Made by a program: the position numbers and the translations under genes. The notes beneath the pieces were generated by a model. It did not search any database, had not been told where the DNA came from, and saw only the letters and a program-made list of their open reading frames with translations. Positions 1 to 6,926 of a DNA stretch of 14,957 nucleotides are shown here, piece after piece (positions within the stretch are counted from its first letter, which is position 1; each line of letters starts with the position of its first letter). Location of the stretch: assembly GCA_903909295.1 (NCBI GenBank), contig CAIVVG010000049.1:1-14957 (forward strand), read 5' to 3'. This stretch comes from an uncultured Chlamydiae bacterium (GTDB taxonomy: Bacteria > Chlamydiota > Chlamydiia > Chlamydiales > SM23-39).

Positions 1-52
1 CGAGGGTGGCAAAACGATCGGCGCCGGTACCGTTTCTAAGATCTTGAAATAG
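1..52 (+). CDS. tuf: Elongation factor Tu, 3' end only
   Basis: Only the last 16 codons and a TAG stop (50-52) are present; the gene runs off the left edge. The readable tail is EGGKTIGAGTVSKILK. It matches the conserved C-terminal strand of EF-Tu domain 3, which usually reads REGGRTIGAGTVSKI followed by one or two residues. EF-Tu delivers aminoacyl-tRNA to the ribosome as a GTP-bound ternary complex. Placement directly before tRNA-Trp and secE is the usual chlamydial order. The identification rests on the tail and the context; the GTPase domain is not visible. Confidence 0.93.
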   Translation, partial: EGGKTIGAGTVSKILK

Positions 53-62
53 GGTATAGAAG

Positions 63-84
63 AAGCGGAAGGGAACTTCCGCTT
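63..84 (+). other. Stem-loop between tuf and tRNA-Trp
   Basis: A perfect 9-bp stem (AAGCGGAAG at 63-71, CTTCCGCTT at 76-84) encloses the four-base loop GGAA, which fits the GNRA tetraloop pattern. No T-run follows, and the tRNA begins only five bases later, so it does not look like a standard intrinsic terminator. A role in separating tuf mRNA from the tRNA, or in protecting the mRNA 3' end after RNase processing, is inference. Confidence 0.6.
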
Positions 85-89
85 TGGAA

Positions 90-162
90 GGGTGTGTAGC
101 TCAGTTGGTAGAGCAGCGATCTCCAAAGTCGCCGGTCGGGGGTTCGAGTCCCTCCGCACTCG
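90..162 (+). tRNA. trnW: tRNA-Trp (anticodon CCA)
   Basis: A full cloverleaf folds by hand. The acceptor stem pairs GGGTGTG (90-96) with CGCACTC (155-161), seven pairs including two G-U wobbles. The D stem is GCTC/GAGC. The anticodon stem pairs GCGAT with GTCGC around the loop CTCCAAA, with CCA at 123-125. The T arm is GGGGG TTCGAGT CCCTC. The discriminator base is G162, as expected for bacterial tRNA-Trp. The CCA tail is not encoded and must be added enzymatically. The tRNA sits between tuf and secE, as in Chlamydia, and is probably cut out of a longer transcript. Confidence 0.96.
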
Positions 163-180
163 ATTTAAAAAGGGTTGAAA

Positions 181-411
181 ATGACAGTGTCCACAATGAT
201 AGACAGTAAAAAAAAGAAAGCGTCCTATTTCAGAGAAGTGTTGAACGAGCTGAAAAAGGTCTCCTGGACGCCAAGGGATGAATTGATCCTTTGCACGAAG
301 GCTGTCATCATTGCCACTTTCATCTTCGGTTTTGGGATTTATATTGTCGATCTCGGCATTCGGAGCGTGTTGGAATTGGCCACAGCTCTTGTTCGAGCGG
401 TATTCGGGTAA
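181..411 (+). CDS. secE: Preprotein translocase subunit SecE
   Basis: This is the small essential subunit of the SecYEG channel, which clamps SecY in the inner membrane. The 76-residue product has the bacterial single-span SecE layout. A charged N-terminus with KKKK is followed by the conserved amphipathic helix (FREVLNELKKVSWTPRDEL, about residues 18-36). One transmembrane segment follows at about 41-62 (AVIIATFIFGFGIYIVDLGI). The KKVSWP-type motif just before the membrane helix is the family signature, here KKVSWT. ATG at 181 is preferred because AGGG at 171-174 lies six bases upstream; a TTG two codons earlier overlaps that site. It is separated from nusG by three bases, the classic secE-nusG pair. 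Confidence 0.95.
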   Translation: MTVSTMIDSKKKKASYFREVLNELKKVSWTPRDELILCTKAVIIATFIFGFGIYIVDLGIRSVLELATALVRAVFG

Positions 412-414
412 ACT

Positions 415-960
415 ATGCATAAATGGTATGTCGTCCAAGTATTGTCTGGCCACGAAAGAAAAGTGAAGAAGGCACTCGAAGAGTACCTCCACGCTAAAAA
501 AATGGCCGATGATATCGTCGAAATTTTAATTCCCACGGAAAACGTGGCGGAAGTGAAGCGCGGGCAACAAAAAGTCAGCGAAAAACGGATGTGGCCCGGT
601 TACCTTCTGGTAAAGATGAATTTCCATGATGAATCTTGGGCTTATGTCAAAGACACCCCAGGAGTCATCGATTTCCTCGGAGGGGAGAAGCCTATGCCTC
701 TCTCTGACAAAGAGATCGGCGATATCATGAAAGAACTCGACGACAGGCAAAAAGGAGTTGTGCAAAAGCACAAAGTGGATATAGGCGATCGAGTGAAGAT
801 CAACGATGGAGTTTTTATCAACTTCGTCGGTACGGTCACCGAAGTCAACCACGAAAAGGGCCGCCTGAGCGTCACCGTCTCCATCTTCGGACGAGACACA
901 CGCGTAGACGACCTGGAATTCTGGCAAGTTGAGCAGGCAACTGCGGACAATGCTAGTTGA
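415..960 (+). CDS. nusG: Transcription elongation/termination factor NusG
   Basis: NusG binds the RNA polymerase clamp and links it to Rho or to the ribosome through S10. The 181-residue length is normal for the family. The N-terminal NGN domain starts with the typical KWYVVQVLSGHERKVKKAL and includes the RMWPGYLLVKM core and the DTPGVIDFLGG turn. The C-terminal KOW domain begins near residue 120 with DIGDRVKINDGVFINFVGTV and ends with the FGRDTRVDDLEFWQVE strand. No insertion like those of some other phyla is visible. It follows secE after three bases, so translation is probably coupled. Confidence 0.97.
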   Translation: MHKWYVVQVLSGHERKVKKALEEYLHAKKMADDIVEILIPTENVAEVKRGQQKVSEKRMWPGYLLVKMNFHDESWAYVKDTPGVIDFLGGEKPMPLSDKEIGDIMKELDDRQKGVVQKHKVDIGDRVKINDGVFINFVGTVTEVNHEKGRLSVTVSIFGRDTRVDDLEFWQVEQATADNAS

Positions 961-963
961 GGA

Positions 964-978
964 GGGTGATTTTCACCC
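964..978 (+). other. Small hairpin in the nusG-rplK gap
   Basis: In the 44-base gap, GGGTGA (964-969) and TCACCC (973-978) form a perfect 6-bp stem with a TTT loop, four bases after the nusG stop. No T-run follows, so it is not a terminator. In E. coli, L1 represses the L11-L1 operon by binding a structured leader just upstream of rplK, so a regulatory role is conceivable, but I see no clear match to the L1 target fold. Confidence 0.4.
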
Positions 979-1004
979 GATAACACTCAAGAAAAAGGAA
1001 AGAA

Positions 1005-1433
1005 ATGGCAAAAAAAATAGTAAAAGTCATTAAACTGCAGATCCCTGCAGGAAAAGCTAACCCCGCGCCCCCTATCGGCCCAGCCCTAGGATCTGCCGGG
1101 ATTAACATCATGGCTTTCTGTAAAGACTTCAATGCGAAGACACAAGATCGAGTGGGCGATATTCTCCCCGTCGAGATCACTGTCTTCCACGACAAGTCTT
1201 TCTCTTTCATCACGAAACAGCCCCCTGTATCGCGGATGATCCTCAAGGAGCTTGGAATCGAATCGGGTTCCAAAATACCTAACCGAGACAAGGTCGGCAA
1301 GCTGACCCGCACTCAGGTAAAAAAAATCGCCAAAGCAAAAATCGTTGATATGCGCATCGTGACTGAAGCCGCAGCGGAAATGATGGTGATGGGAACCGCA
1401 CGCTCTATGGGCGTAGATATTGTGGAGGGATAA
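1005..1433 (+). CDS. rplK: 50S ribosomal protein L11
   Basis: L11 forms the base of the large-subunit stalk with 23S rRNA and takes part in factor-dependent GTP hydrolysis and stringent-response sensing. The 142-residue length is typical. The N-terminal domain carries the hallmark proline-rich PAPPIGPALGSAGINIMAFC (about residues 20-39), which is the thiostrepton-contacting region. The C-terminal rRNA-binding domain includes GKLTRTQVKKIAKAK and ends with TARSMGVDIVEG. ATG at 1005 has a purine-rich AAAGGAAAG upstream. The stop overlaps the next start as TAATG (1431-1435), pointing to coupled translation of L11 and L1. Confidence 0.97.
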   Translation: MAKKIVKVIKLQIPAGKANPAPPIGPALGSAGINIMAFCKDFNAKTQDRVGDILPVEITVFHDKSFSFITKQPPVSRMILKELGIESGSKIPNRDKVGKLTRTQVKKIAKAKIVDMRIVTEAAAEMMVMGTARSMGVDIVEG

Positions 1434-2131
1434 TGGCACACAGATCAAAAAGAATGAAGCAGATCGATCAACTCATCGGCCCTGCCAGAACGTACTCCCT
1501 CGAAGAGGCCATTGAGCTCTTCAAAAAATGCCCAGTGACCAAGTTCGATCAATCGGTCAATGCCGCTCTCAAAGTAGGCGTCGATGTGAAAAAATCGGAC
1601 CAGCAAGTCAGCGGCACCGTTTCCCTCCCTCACGGCACAGGTCAAAAGATCTTAGTGGCTGTGATCGCGAAAGGGGACAAAGCCAAGGACGCACAGGCCG
1701 CAGGAGCCGATTTTGTCGGAGCAGAAGACCTCGTCGAGAAAATCAAAGCGGGATGGACCGATTTCTCCGCTCTGATCACAACCCCCGATATGATGAGGGA
1801 AGTGGGCAAGCTCGGTAAAGTGCTCGGACCACGCGGTCTGATGCCTACCCCGAAAGCGGGTACCGTGACGACAGACATCGCCAAGGCAGTCAAAGAGATC
1901 AAGGCAGGTAAGGTTGAGTTCAAAGTCGATAAGACTGGCAACATCAACAATGCAGTTGGGAAAATATCCTTTTCCAAAGAGTCATTGTTAGAAAACCTCA
2001 TGTCTCTCTTTCAGGGAATTGCGCGGGCAAAACCGGCGAGCTCTAAAGGGATCTTCTTTCGCTCTCTGTACCTCTCGACAACGATGGGTCCAGGTTTGAA
2101 AATTGATCTTCAATCTGTAGCAGTGAACTAA
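1433..2131 (+). CDS. rplA: 50S ribosomal protein L1
   Basis: L1 forms the mobile stalk at the tRNA exit side of the ribosome and commonly represses its own operon. The 232 residues match the family length. The product begins with the RNA-binding first half (SKRMKQIDQLIG, then VNAALKVGVDVKKSDQQVSGTVSLPHGTG). The second domain has VGAEDLVEKIKAGWTDFSALITTPDMM, and the conserved L1 signature is LGKVLGPRGLMPTPKAGTVT. The C-terminus ends with the usual STTMGPGLKIDLQSV. Its ATG lies inside the TAATG junction with rplK, and GGAGG in the end of rplK (1423-1429) serves as the ribosome-binding site. Confidence 0.97.
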   Translation: MAHRSKRMKQIDQLIGPARTYSLEEAIELFKKCPVTKFDQSVNAALKVGVDVKKSDQQVSGTVSLPHGTGQKILVAVIAKGDKAKDAQAAGADFVGAEDLVEKIKAGWTDFSALITTPDMMREVGKLGKVLGPRGLMPTPKAGTVTTDIAKAVKEIKAGKVEFKVDKTGNINNAVGKISFSKESLLENLMSLFQGIARAKPASSKGIFFRSLYLSTTMGPGLKIDLQSVAVN

Positions 2132-2140
2132 GGGAGAATC

Positions 2141-2638
2141 ATGAGAGCCGAAAAAGAACTTCTCTTAAATGAAATCAAGCAGAAGATCGATGCCTCAAAA
2201 GGGATGATCGTCGCAAAGTACGATCGCTTGGAACCCAATCTCTCTTGGCGCATGCGCGAGCAGGTCGCTAAAGAAGGGGGCCAGTTCAAAGTGGTCGGAA
2301 AGCGGGTCTTTCTCGCCGCCGCAAAGCAAGCAGGGATCCAATTTGATGTGGATCTTCTCCAAGGTCATATTGGCGTTGTGTTTGTGTCTCAAGTAGATGC
2401 AACTAGCACCATCAAGGCATTTTGTAAGTTCTCCTCAGAAAACGGAGACCTCCTCAAAGTCCTTTGTGGCCAATTGGAAGGGAAAATTGTCCCCGGCGCA
2501 GAAATCGATACGTTATCGAAGCTGCCCAGCTTGAACGAAATGAGGGCTCAGTTCCTCAGTCTCTTGGTATCGCCCATGTCGCAAACATTATCCGTCTTAG
2601 AGGCGAAGGTCAAATCCCAAGAAGCAACAAATCAATAG
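2141..2638 (+). CDS. rplJ: 50S ribosomal protein L10
   Basis: L10 anchors dimers of L7/L12 to the ribosomal stalk and represses its own operon in many bacteria. The 165-residue product starts MRAEKELLLNEIKQKIDASKGM. It has the typical L10 N-terminal rRNA-binding domain (WRMREQVAKEGGQFKVVGKRVFLAAAKQAG) and the GHIGVVF strand in the middle. The C-terminal helix that carries L7/L12 dimers includes RAQFLSLLVSPMSQTLSVLEAK. The ATG is preceded by AGGGAG at 2131-2136, directly after the rplA stop, so the gap is only nine bases. Confidence 0.95.
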   Translation: MRAEKELLLNEIKQKIDASKGMIVAKYDRLEPNLSWRMREQVAKEGGQFKVVGKRVFLAAAKQAGIQFDVDLLQGHIGVVFVSQVDATSTIKAFCKFSSENGDLLKVLCGQLEGKIVPGAEIDTLSKLPSLNEMRAQFLSLLVSPMSQTLSVLEAKVKSQEATNQ

Positions 2639-2657
2639 ATCTAGGAGATAGAAAACC

Positions 2658-3044
2658 ATGACACAAGTATTAGAAGATCTCGTCGAGAAATTGAGCCACC
2701 TCTCTGTGCTCGATATGGCGAAACTCAAAACCAAATTAGAAGAAAAATGGGGCGTCACTGCAGCCGTGGCTGTAGCCGCAGCTCCTGCTGGAGCCGCAGC
2801 CGCAGCTCCTGTTTCAGACGCAACAGACTTCAAAGTTACTTTGGAAGCTGGAATCCCTGATGACAAGAAAATCAGCGTGATCAAAGCCGTTCGCGAAGTG
2901 ACCGGTCTGGGCCTGAAAGAAGCAAAAGACCTCGTTGAGGGAGCTCCTAAAGACCTGAAACCGACTGCTCCTAAAGCGGAAGCTGAAACCATTAAGCAGA
3001 AGATCGAAGCTGCAGGTGGTAAAGTAAAATTAACAGCACTGTAA
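2658..3044 (+). CDS. rplL: 50S ribosomal protein L7/L12
   Basis: L7/L12 is the multi-copy stalk protein that recruits EF-Tu, EF-G and IF2 to the ribosome. The 128 residues divide into the N-terminal dimerisation domain (about 1-34), an alanine-rich flexible hinge (about 35-52, rich in AAVAVAAAPAGAAAAAP) and the C-terminal factor-binding domain (about 55-128). The last contains KISVIKAVREVTGLGLKEAK and ends KVKLTAL. The conserved KAVREVTGLGLKEAKDLVE helix-turn-helix is intact. A TAGGAGA at 2642-2648 precedes the ATG. A terminator-like hairpin about 30 bases downstream probably limits read-through into rpoB. Confidence 0.97.
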   Translation: MTQVLEDLVEKLSHLSVLDMAKLKTKLEEKWGVTAAVAVAAAPAGAAAAAPVSDATDFKVTLEAGIPDDKKISVIKAVREVTGLGLKEAKDLVEGAPKDLKPTAPKAEAETIKQKIEAAGGKVKLTAL

Positions 3045-3072
3045 AAAAAATACAGAGTTGGTTATTGTATTA

Positions 3073-3115
3073 GTGCAGAGGCTGCGCCGAGCAGCTTCTG
3101 TGCGTTTGTTTTTTT
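3073..3115 (+). terminator. Intrinsic terminator/attenuator between rplL and rpoB
   Basis: A 13-bp stem, GTGCAGAGGCTGC (3073-3085) with GCAGCTTCTGTGC (3091-3103), contains three G-U wobbles and encloses the loop GCCGA. It is followed by GTTTGTTTTTTT (3104-3115). It has the form of a Rho-independent terminator but lies inside the operon, and no convincing promoter is visible between it and rpoB. A partial terminator (attenuator) at this position is known in E. coli, where it lowers RNA polymerase synthesis relative to L7/L12. The same role here is inference from position and structure. Confidence 0.85.
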
Positions 3116-3145
3116 CTGGAATCTTAGAGTTAGGAGCGAGCCCCC

Positions 3146-6100
3146 ATGCTACAAAGACCCCCAAAACGGGTGAGTTTTCGAGAGAGAGAGGAGATCATCG
3201 ATCTTCCCAACCTGATCGAAATTCAGATTAAGTCCTACAATCAGTTCCTCCAATCCCACCTGTTGCCCCACGAGCGGACCAACATTGGATTGCAGGAGGT
3301 TTTTACCGAGCTCTTTCCCATCAAATCGTATGATGAGAAGACTGTTTTAGAATTTCTCTCCTACAATCTAGGTGTTCCTAAATATTCTCCCGAGGAGTGC
3401 ATTCGCCGCGGGATCACTTACAACGTCACTCTCAAAGTCCGCTTCCGCCTGACCGATGAAACCGGGATCAAGGAAGAAGAGGTCTACATGGGCACAATCC
3501 CTGTAATGACCGACAAAGGGACATTCATCGTCAATGGCGCCGAAAGGGTCATCGTCTCCCAACTCCACCGCTCTCCTGGTATCGCCTTTGAACAAGAAAG
3601 GCACTCCAAAGGGACCATGCTCTACTCCTTCCGGATCATCCCTTATCGCGGTAGCTGGCTAGAGGCTTCCTTTGACAGCAACGACCTCGTCTACATCTAC
3701 ATCGATCGAAAAAAACGGCGTCGCAAAATCCTCGCCTCTACCTTTATCCGCACATTGGGCTACTCTACAGATGCCGATATCATAGAGGAATTCTTTGAAA
3801 CAGTGAAGGTGAAGATCAAGTCAGAAAAAGACTTCGTCAAGCTCGTCGGAAAAATTCTGGCAGAAGATGTCGTCGACGAACAGACAGGTCTCGTATTCGG
3901 CAAGGCGGGGGAAAAACTCACCACCGCGATGTTGAAACGAATGGTCGATGAAGGGGTGCAGACAGTGCGCGTCGCGGAAGAAGCCGATGAGACCCATCCG
4001 GTCATCAAGATGCTCTCCAAAGACACCACCGACTCCTACGAATCGGCTCTGAAAGATTTCTATCGCAAAATTCGCCCCGGCGAGCCCCCTACTCTCTCCA
4101 ATGCGAGATCTGCGATCATGCGCCTTTTCTTCGATCCGAAGAGATACAATTTGGGCCGCGTAGGTCGCTACAAACTCAATCGCAAATTGGGCTTGAGCAC
4201 AACCGAAGAGGAACTCGGCGTCGTAACGCTCCGCAAAGAAGATGTCGTCGAAGCGCTCAAATACTTAATCCGCCTCAAACTCGGCGATGAGAAGGCTTTT
4301 GTCGACGATATCGACCACTTGGGCAACCGCCGCGTCCGTTCTGTCGGCGAATTGATCCAGAACCAGTGCCGCATCGGTCTGGCTCGTATGGAAAAGATCA
4401 TCAAAGAGAGAATGAACCTCTTTGACTTCTCTTCCGATACAATGACCCCAGGCAAAATCGTCTCTGCAAAGGGACTGGCTGGCGTCTTGAAAGACTTCTT
4501 CGGCAGATCGCAGCTCTCCCAGTTCATGGACCAGACCAACCCGATCTCCGAGCTGACCCACAAACGGAGACTTTCTTGCCTAGGACCCGGCGGTCTGAAC
4601 CGAGAAAGAGCGGGCTTTGAAGTGCGCGACGTTCACCCCTCTCACTACGGCCGTATTTGCCCGATTGAGACTCCTGAGGGACCGAACATCGGTTTGATCA
4701 CTTCTTTAGCTACCTTTGCAAAGATCAATGAGTTTGGATTCATCGAAACTCCCTACCGGATTGTCCGCGATAACGTCGTCACCGACGAGATCGAATACAT
4801 GACGGCGGACCAAGAGGCCAACTACATCATCACGCAGGCATCGACCGCACTCGACTCCCACAACATGTTCAAAGAATCTCTTTGCTGGGCTCACCAACGG
4901 GGCGAGCCGATGGAGATTGAAACGGACAAGATCACCCATATGGACGTCTCTTCGAAACAGCTCGTTTCGATCGTCTCTGGATTGATCCCGTTCTTGGAGC
5001 ATGATGATGCGAACCGCGCCTTGATGGGTTCGAACATGCAGCGCCAAGCCGTTCCCCTCCTCCGAGCAGAAGCTCCGCTCGTGGGAACAGGACTGGAAGG
5101 GCGCTCTGCACGCGACTCAGGCGCCGTGATCGTCGCCCAAGAAGAGGGTGTGATTGATTACGTCGACGGCTTTAGAATCGTCGTGGCTCCTAAAGATAAC
5201 CCACTGAACAAGAAGACCTATGTCTTGAAGAAGTTCATGCGCTCCAACGGCGGTACCTGCATCAACCAGACTCCGCTTTGCGAAGTGGGCGATAAAATCA
5301 AGCCAGGCGATGTTCTAGCCGATGGTCCCGCAACCGATAAAGGGGAAGTCGCTCTGGGTAAAAACGTCCTGGTGGCCTTCATGCCCTGGTGCGGTTACAA
5401 CTACGAGGATGCGATCATCATCTCTGAAAAATTGATCAAAGAGGACTACTATACCTCGATCTATTTGGAAGAGTTTGAGCTGACTGCCCGCGATACAAAG
5501 CTCGGCAAAGAAGAGATCACCAAAGATATTCCAAACGTCTCTGAAGAGATGCTCAAAGATCTCGGCGAAGATGGAATTATCCGGATTGGCGCGCTGGTTG
5601 AACCGGGGACTATTCTCGTTGGAAAAATCACTCCTAAGTCAGAGACAGAACTCTCTCCTGAAGAGCGACTTCTCCGCGCGATTTTCGGCGAAAAAGCGGC
5701 CGATGTCAAAGATGCCTCCTTGACGGCGCCTCCTGGAACAGAAGGGGTGGTCATGGATGTGAAGGTTTTCTCACGCAGAGACCGCCTCTCTAAGACCGAC
5801 GATGAGTTGGTTGAAGAAGCGACTCGCATCAAAGATATCCATTCCGATTTCAAAACGAAAGAGGCCGAACTGCAGCTCGAGTTCCACGAAAAACTCGGAG
5901 CCCTCCTCCTCAACGAAAAAGCTCCTGCTGCGATCATGCATCGCAAATCGGGAGAAGTTCTCGTTCAAGAGGGACAGGTGATCGTCCAGGAGACTCTTGA
6001 ACTGCTCGAAAATGAAAAAGCAGAAGACCTCTTGATGGCCGATAAGGATATCTACGGCGAGCTCAAGAAGACCTTCCGCGAATTTGAACTCGCTTACCAG

Positions 6101-6913
6101 GCTCTCGAGACACAGCACAAGACAGAAGTCGAATTCATGCGCAAAGGGGACACAGAACTCGATCCAGGCGTCATCCGCCAGGTGAAGGTCTATGTCGCCA
6201 CCAAGCGCAAGCTCCAAGTGGGAGATAAGATGGCAGGTCGCCACGGAAACAAGGGCGTCGTCGCCAAACTGGTTCCTGTAGCCGATATGCCTTACCTCTC
6301 CAACGGGGACATGATCGAAATCGTCTTGAATCCTTTGGGCGTACCTTCCCGTATGAACATGGGACAGCTCTTGGAAACGCACCTCGGCTACGCCGCTAAG
6401 AAGGCAGGGATCTGGGTAAAGAGTCCCGTCTTTGAAGGTTTCCCCGAATCGAAAATCTGGGAGATGATGGATAGCCAAAAAATGTTCAAAGAGGGGAAAG
6501 CGTACCTCTTCGATGGAAGAACTGGCGAGCGGTTCGATAACCGCGTCGTCGTCGGCTACATCTACATGCTGAAACTCAGCCACCTTGTTGCAGATAAGAT
6601 CCACGCCCGCTCAATCGGCCCTTACTCACTCGTCACGCAGCAGCCGCTCGGCGGTAAAGCGCAGATGGGGGGTCAGCGCTTCGGAGAGATGGAAGTGTGG
6701 GCGCTGGAAGCCTATGGCGCAGCGCACCTTCTGCAAGAGATGATGACAGTCAAGTCCGATGACGTGGCTGGAAGAACCCGTATTTACGAGTCGATCGTAA
6801 AAGGGGAAAATACGTTGGTCGCAGGAACGCCTGAGTCATTCAACGTGCTCGTGAAAGAGATGCAGGGGCTTTGCCTTGACGTCCGCACAGAATTTGTCGA
6901 AGCAGTCAATTAA
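3146..6913 (+). CDS. rpoB: DNA-directed RNA polymerase subunit beta
   Basis: The 1255-residue beta subunit is one of the two catalytic halves of RNA polymerase. The N-terminus RVSFREREEIIDLPNLIEIQ is typical. The rifampicin-binding segment covers about residues 455-490 (SQLSQFMDQTNPISELTHKR and the following GPGGL). D462, H472 and S477 correspond to E. coli D516, H526 and S531, all in the susceptible state. The HPSHYGRICPIETPEGPNIG block follows. The active-site motif GDKMAGRHGNKG starts at G1026; K1028 and K1036 correspond to E. coli K1065 and K1073. The C-terminal clamp anchor GGKAQMGGQRFGEMEVWALE is present. AGGAG at 3132-3136 lies nine bases before the ATG. Cys478 replaces the alanine usual after the key serine. 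Confidence 0.98.
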   Translation: MLQRPPKRVSFREREEIIDLPNLIEIQIKSYNQFLQSHLLPHERTNIGLQEVFTELFPIKSYDEKTVLEFLSYNLGVPKYSPEECIRRGITYNVTLKVRFRLTDETGIKEEEVYMGTIPVMTDKGTFIVNGAERVIVSQLHRSPGIAFEQERHSKGTMLYSFRIIPYRGSWLEASFDSNDLVYIYIDRKKRRRKILASTFIRTLGYSTDADIIEEFFETVKVKIKSEKDFVKLVGKILAEDVVDEQTGLVFGKAGEKLTTAMLKRMVDEGVQTVRVAEEADETHPVIKMLSKDTTDSYESALKDFYRKIRPGEPPTLSNARSAIMRLFFDPKRYNLGRVGRYKLNRKLGLSTTEEELGVVTLRKEDVVEALKYLIRLKLGDEKAFVDDIDHLGNRRVRSVGELIQNQCRIGLARMEKIIKERMNLFDFSSDTMTPGKIVSAKGLAGVLKDFFGRSQLSQFMDQTNPISELTHKRRLSCLGPGGLNRERAGFEVRDVHPSHYGRICPIETPEGPNIGLITSLATFAKINEFGFIETPYRIVRDNVVTDEIEYMTADQEANYIITQASTALDSHNMFKESLCWAHQRGEPMEIETDKITHMDVSSKQLVSIVSGLIPFLEHDDANRALMGSNMQRQAVPLLRAEAPLVGTGLEGRSARDSGAVIVAQEEGVIDYVDGFRIVVAPKDNPLNKKTYVLKKFMRSNGGTCINQTPLCEVGDKIKPGDVLADGPATDKGEVALGKNVLVAFMPWCGYNYEDAIIISEKLIKEDYYTSIYLEEFELTARDTKLGKEEITKDIPNVSEEMLKDLGEDGIIRIGALVEPGTILVGKITPKSETELSPEERLLRAIFGEKAADVKDASLTAPPGTEGVVMDVKVFSRRDRLSKTDDELVEEATRIKDIHSDFKTKEAELQLEFHEKLGALLLNEKAPAAIMHRKSGEVLVQEGQVIVQETLELLENEKAEDLLMADKDIYGELKKTFREFELAYQALETQHKTEVEFMRKGDTELDPGVIRQVKVYVATKRKLQVGDKMAGRHGNKGVVAKLVPVADMPYLSNGDMIEIVLNPLGVPSRMNMGQLLETHLGYAAKKAGIWVKSPVFEGFPESKIWEMMDSQKMFKEGKAYLFDGRTGERFDNRVVVGYIYMLKLSHLVADKIHARSIGPYSLVTQQPLGGKAQMGGQRFGEMEVWALEAYGAAHLLQEMMTVKSDDVAGRTRIYESIVKGENTLVAGTPESFNVLVKEMQGLCLDVRTEFVEAVN

Positions 6914-6926
6914 GGGGATTTTGTAC

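Noticed and set aside
63..84. Calling the tuf-tRNA hairpin a Rho-independent terminator
   Set aside because: No T-run follows and the mature tRNA begins five bases downstream, so I list it only as a stem-loop.
175..180. TTG start two codons upstream of secE ATG
   Set aside because: It would fall directly on the AGGG ribosome-binding site, leaving no spacing.
5771..6604. Minus-strand open frame of 277 codons
   Set aside because: Antisense to rpoB active-site and C-terminal coding sequence, without a recognisable domain or ribosome-binding site.
6876..6926. Upstream TTG start for rpoC
   Set aside because: It would overlap the end of rpoB and add residues not found in RpoC. ATG 6927 has a good ribosome-binding site and gives the family length.
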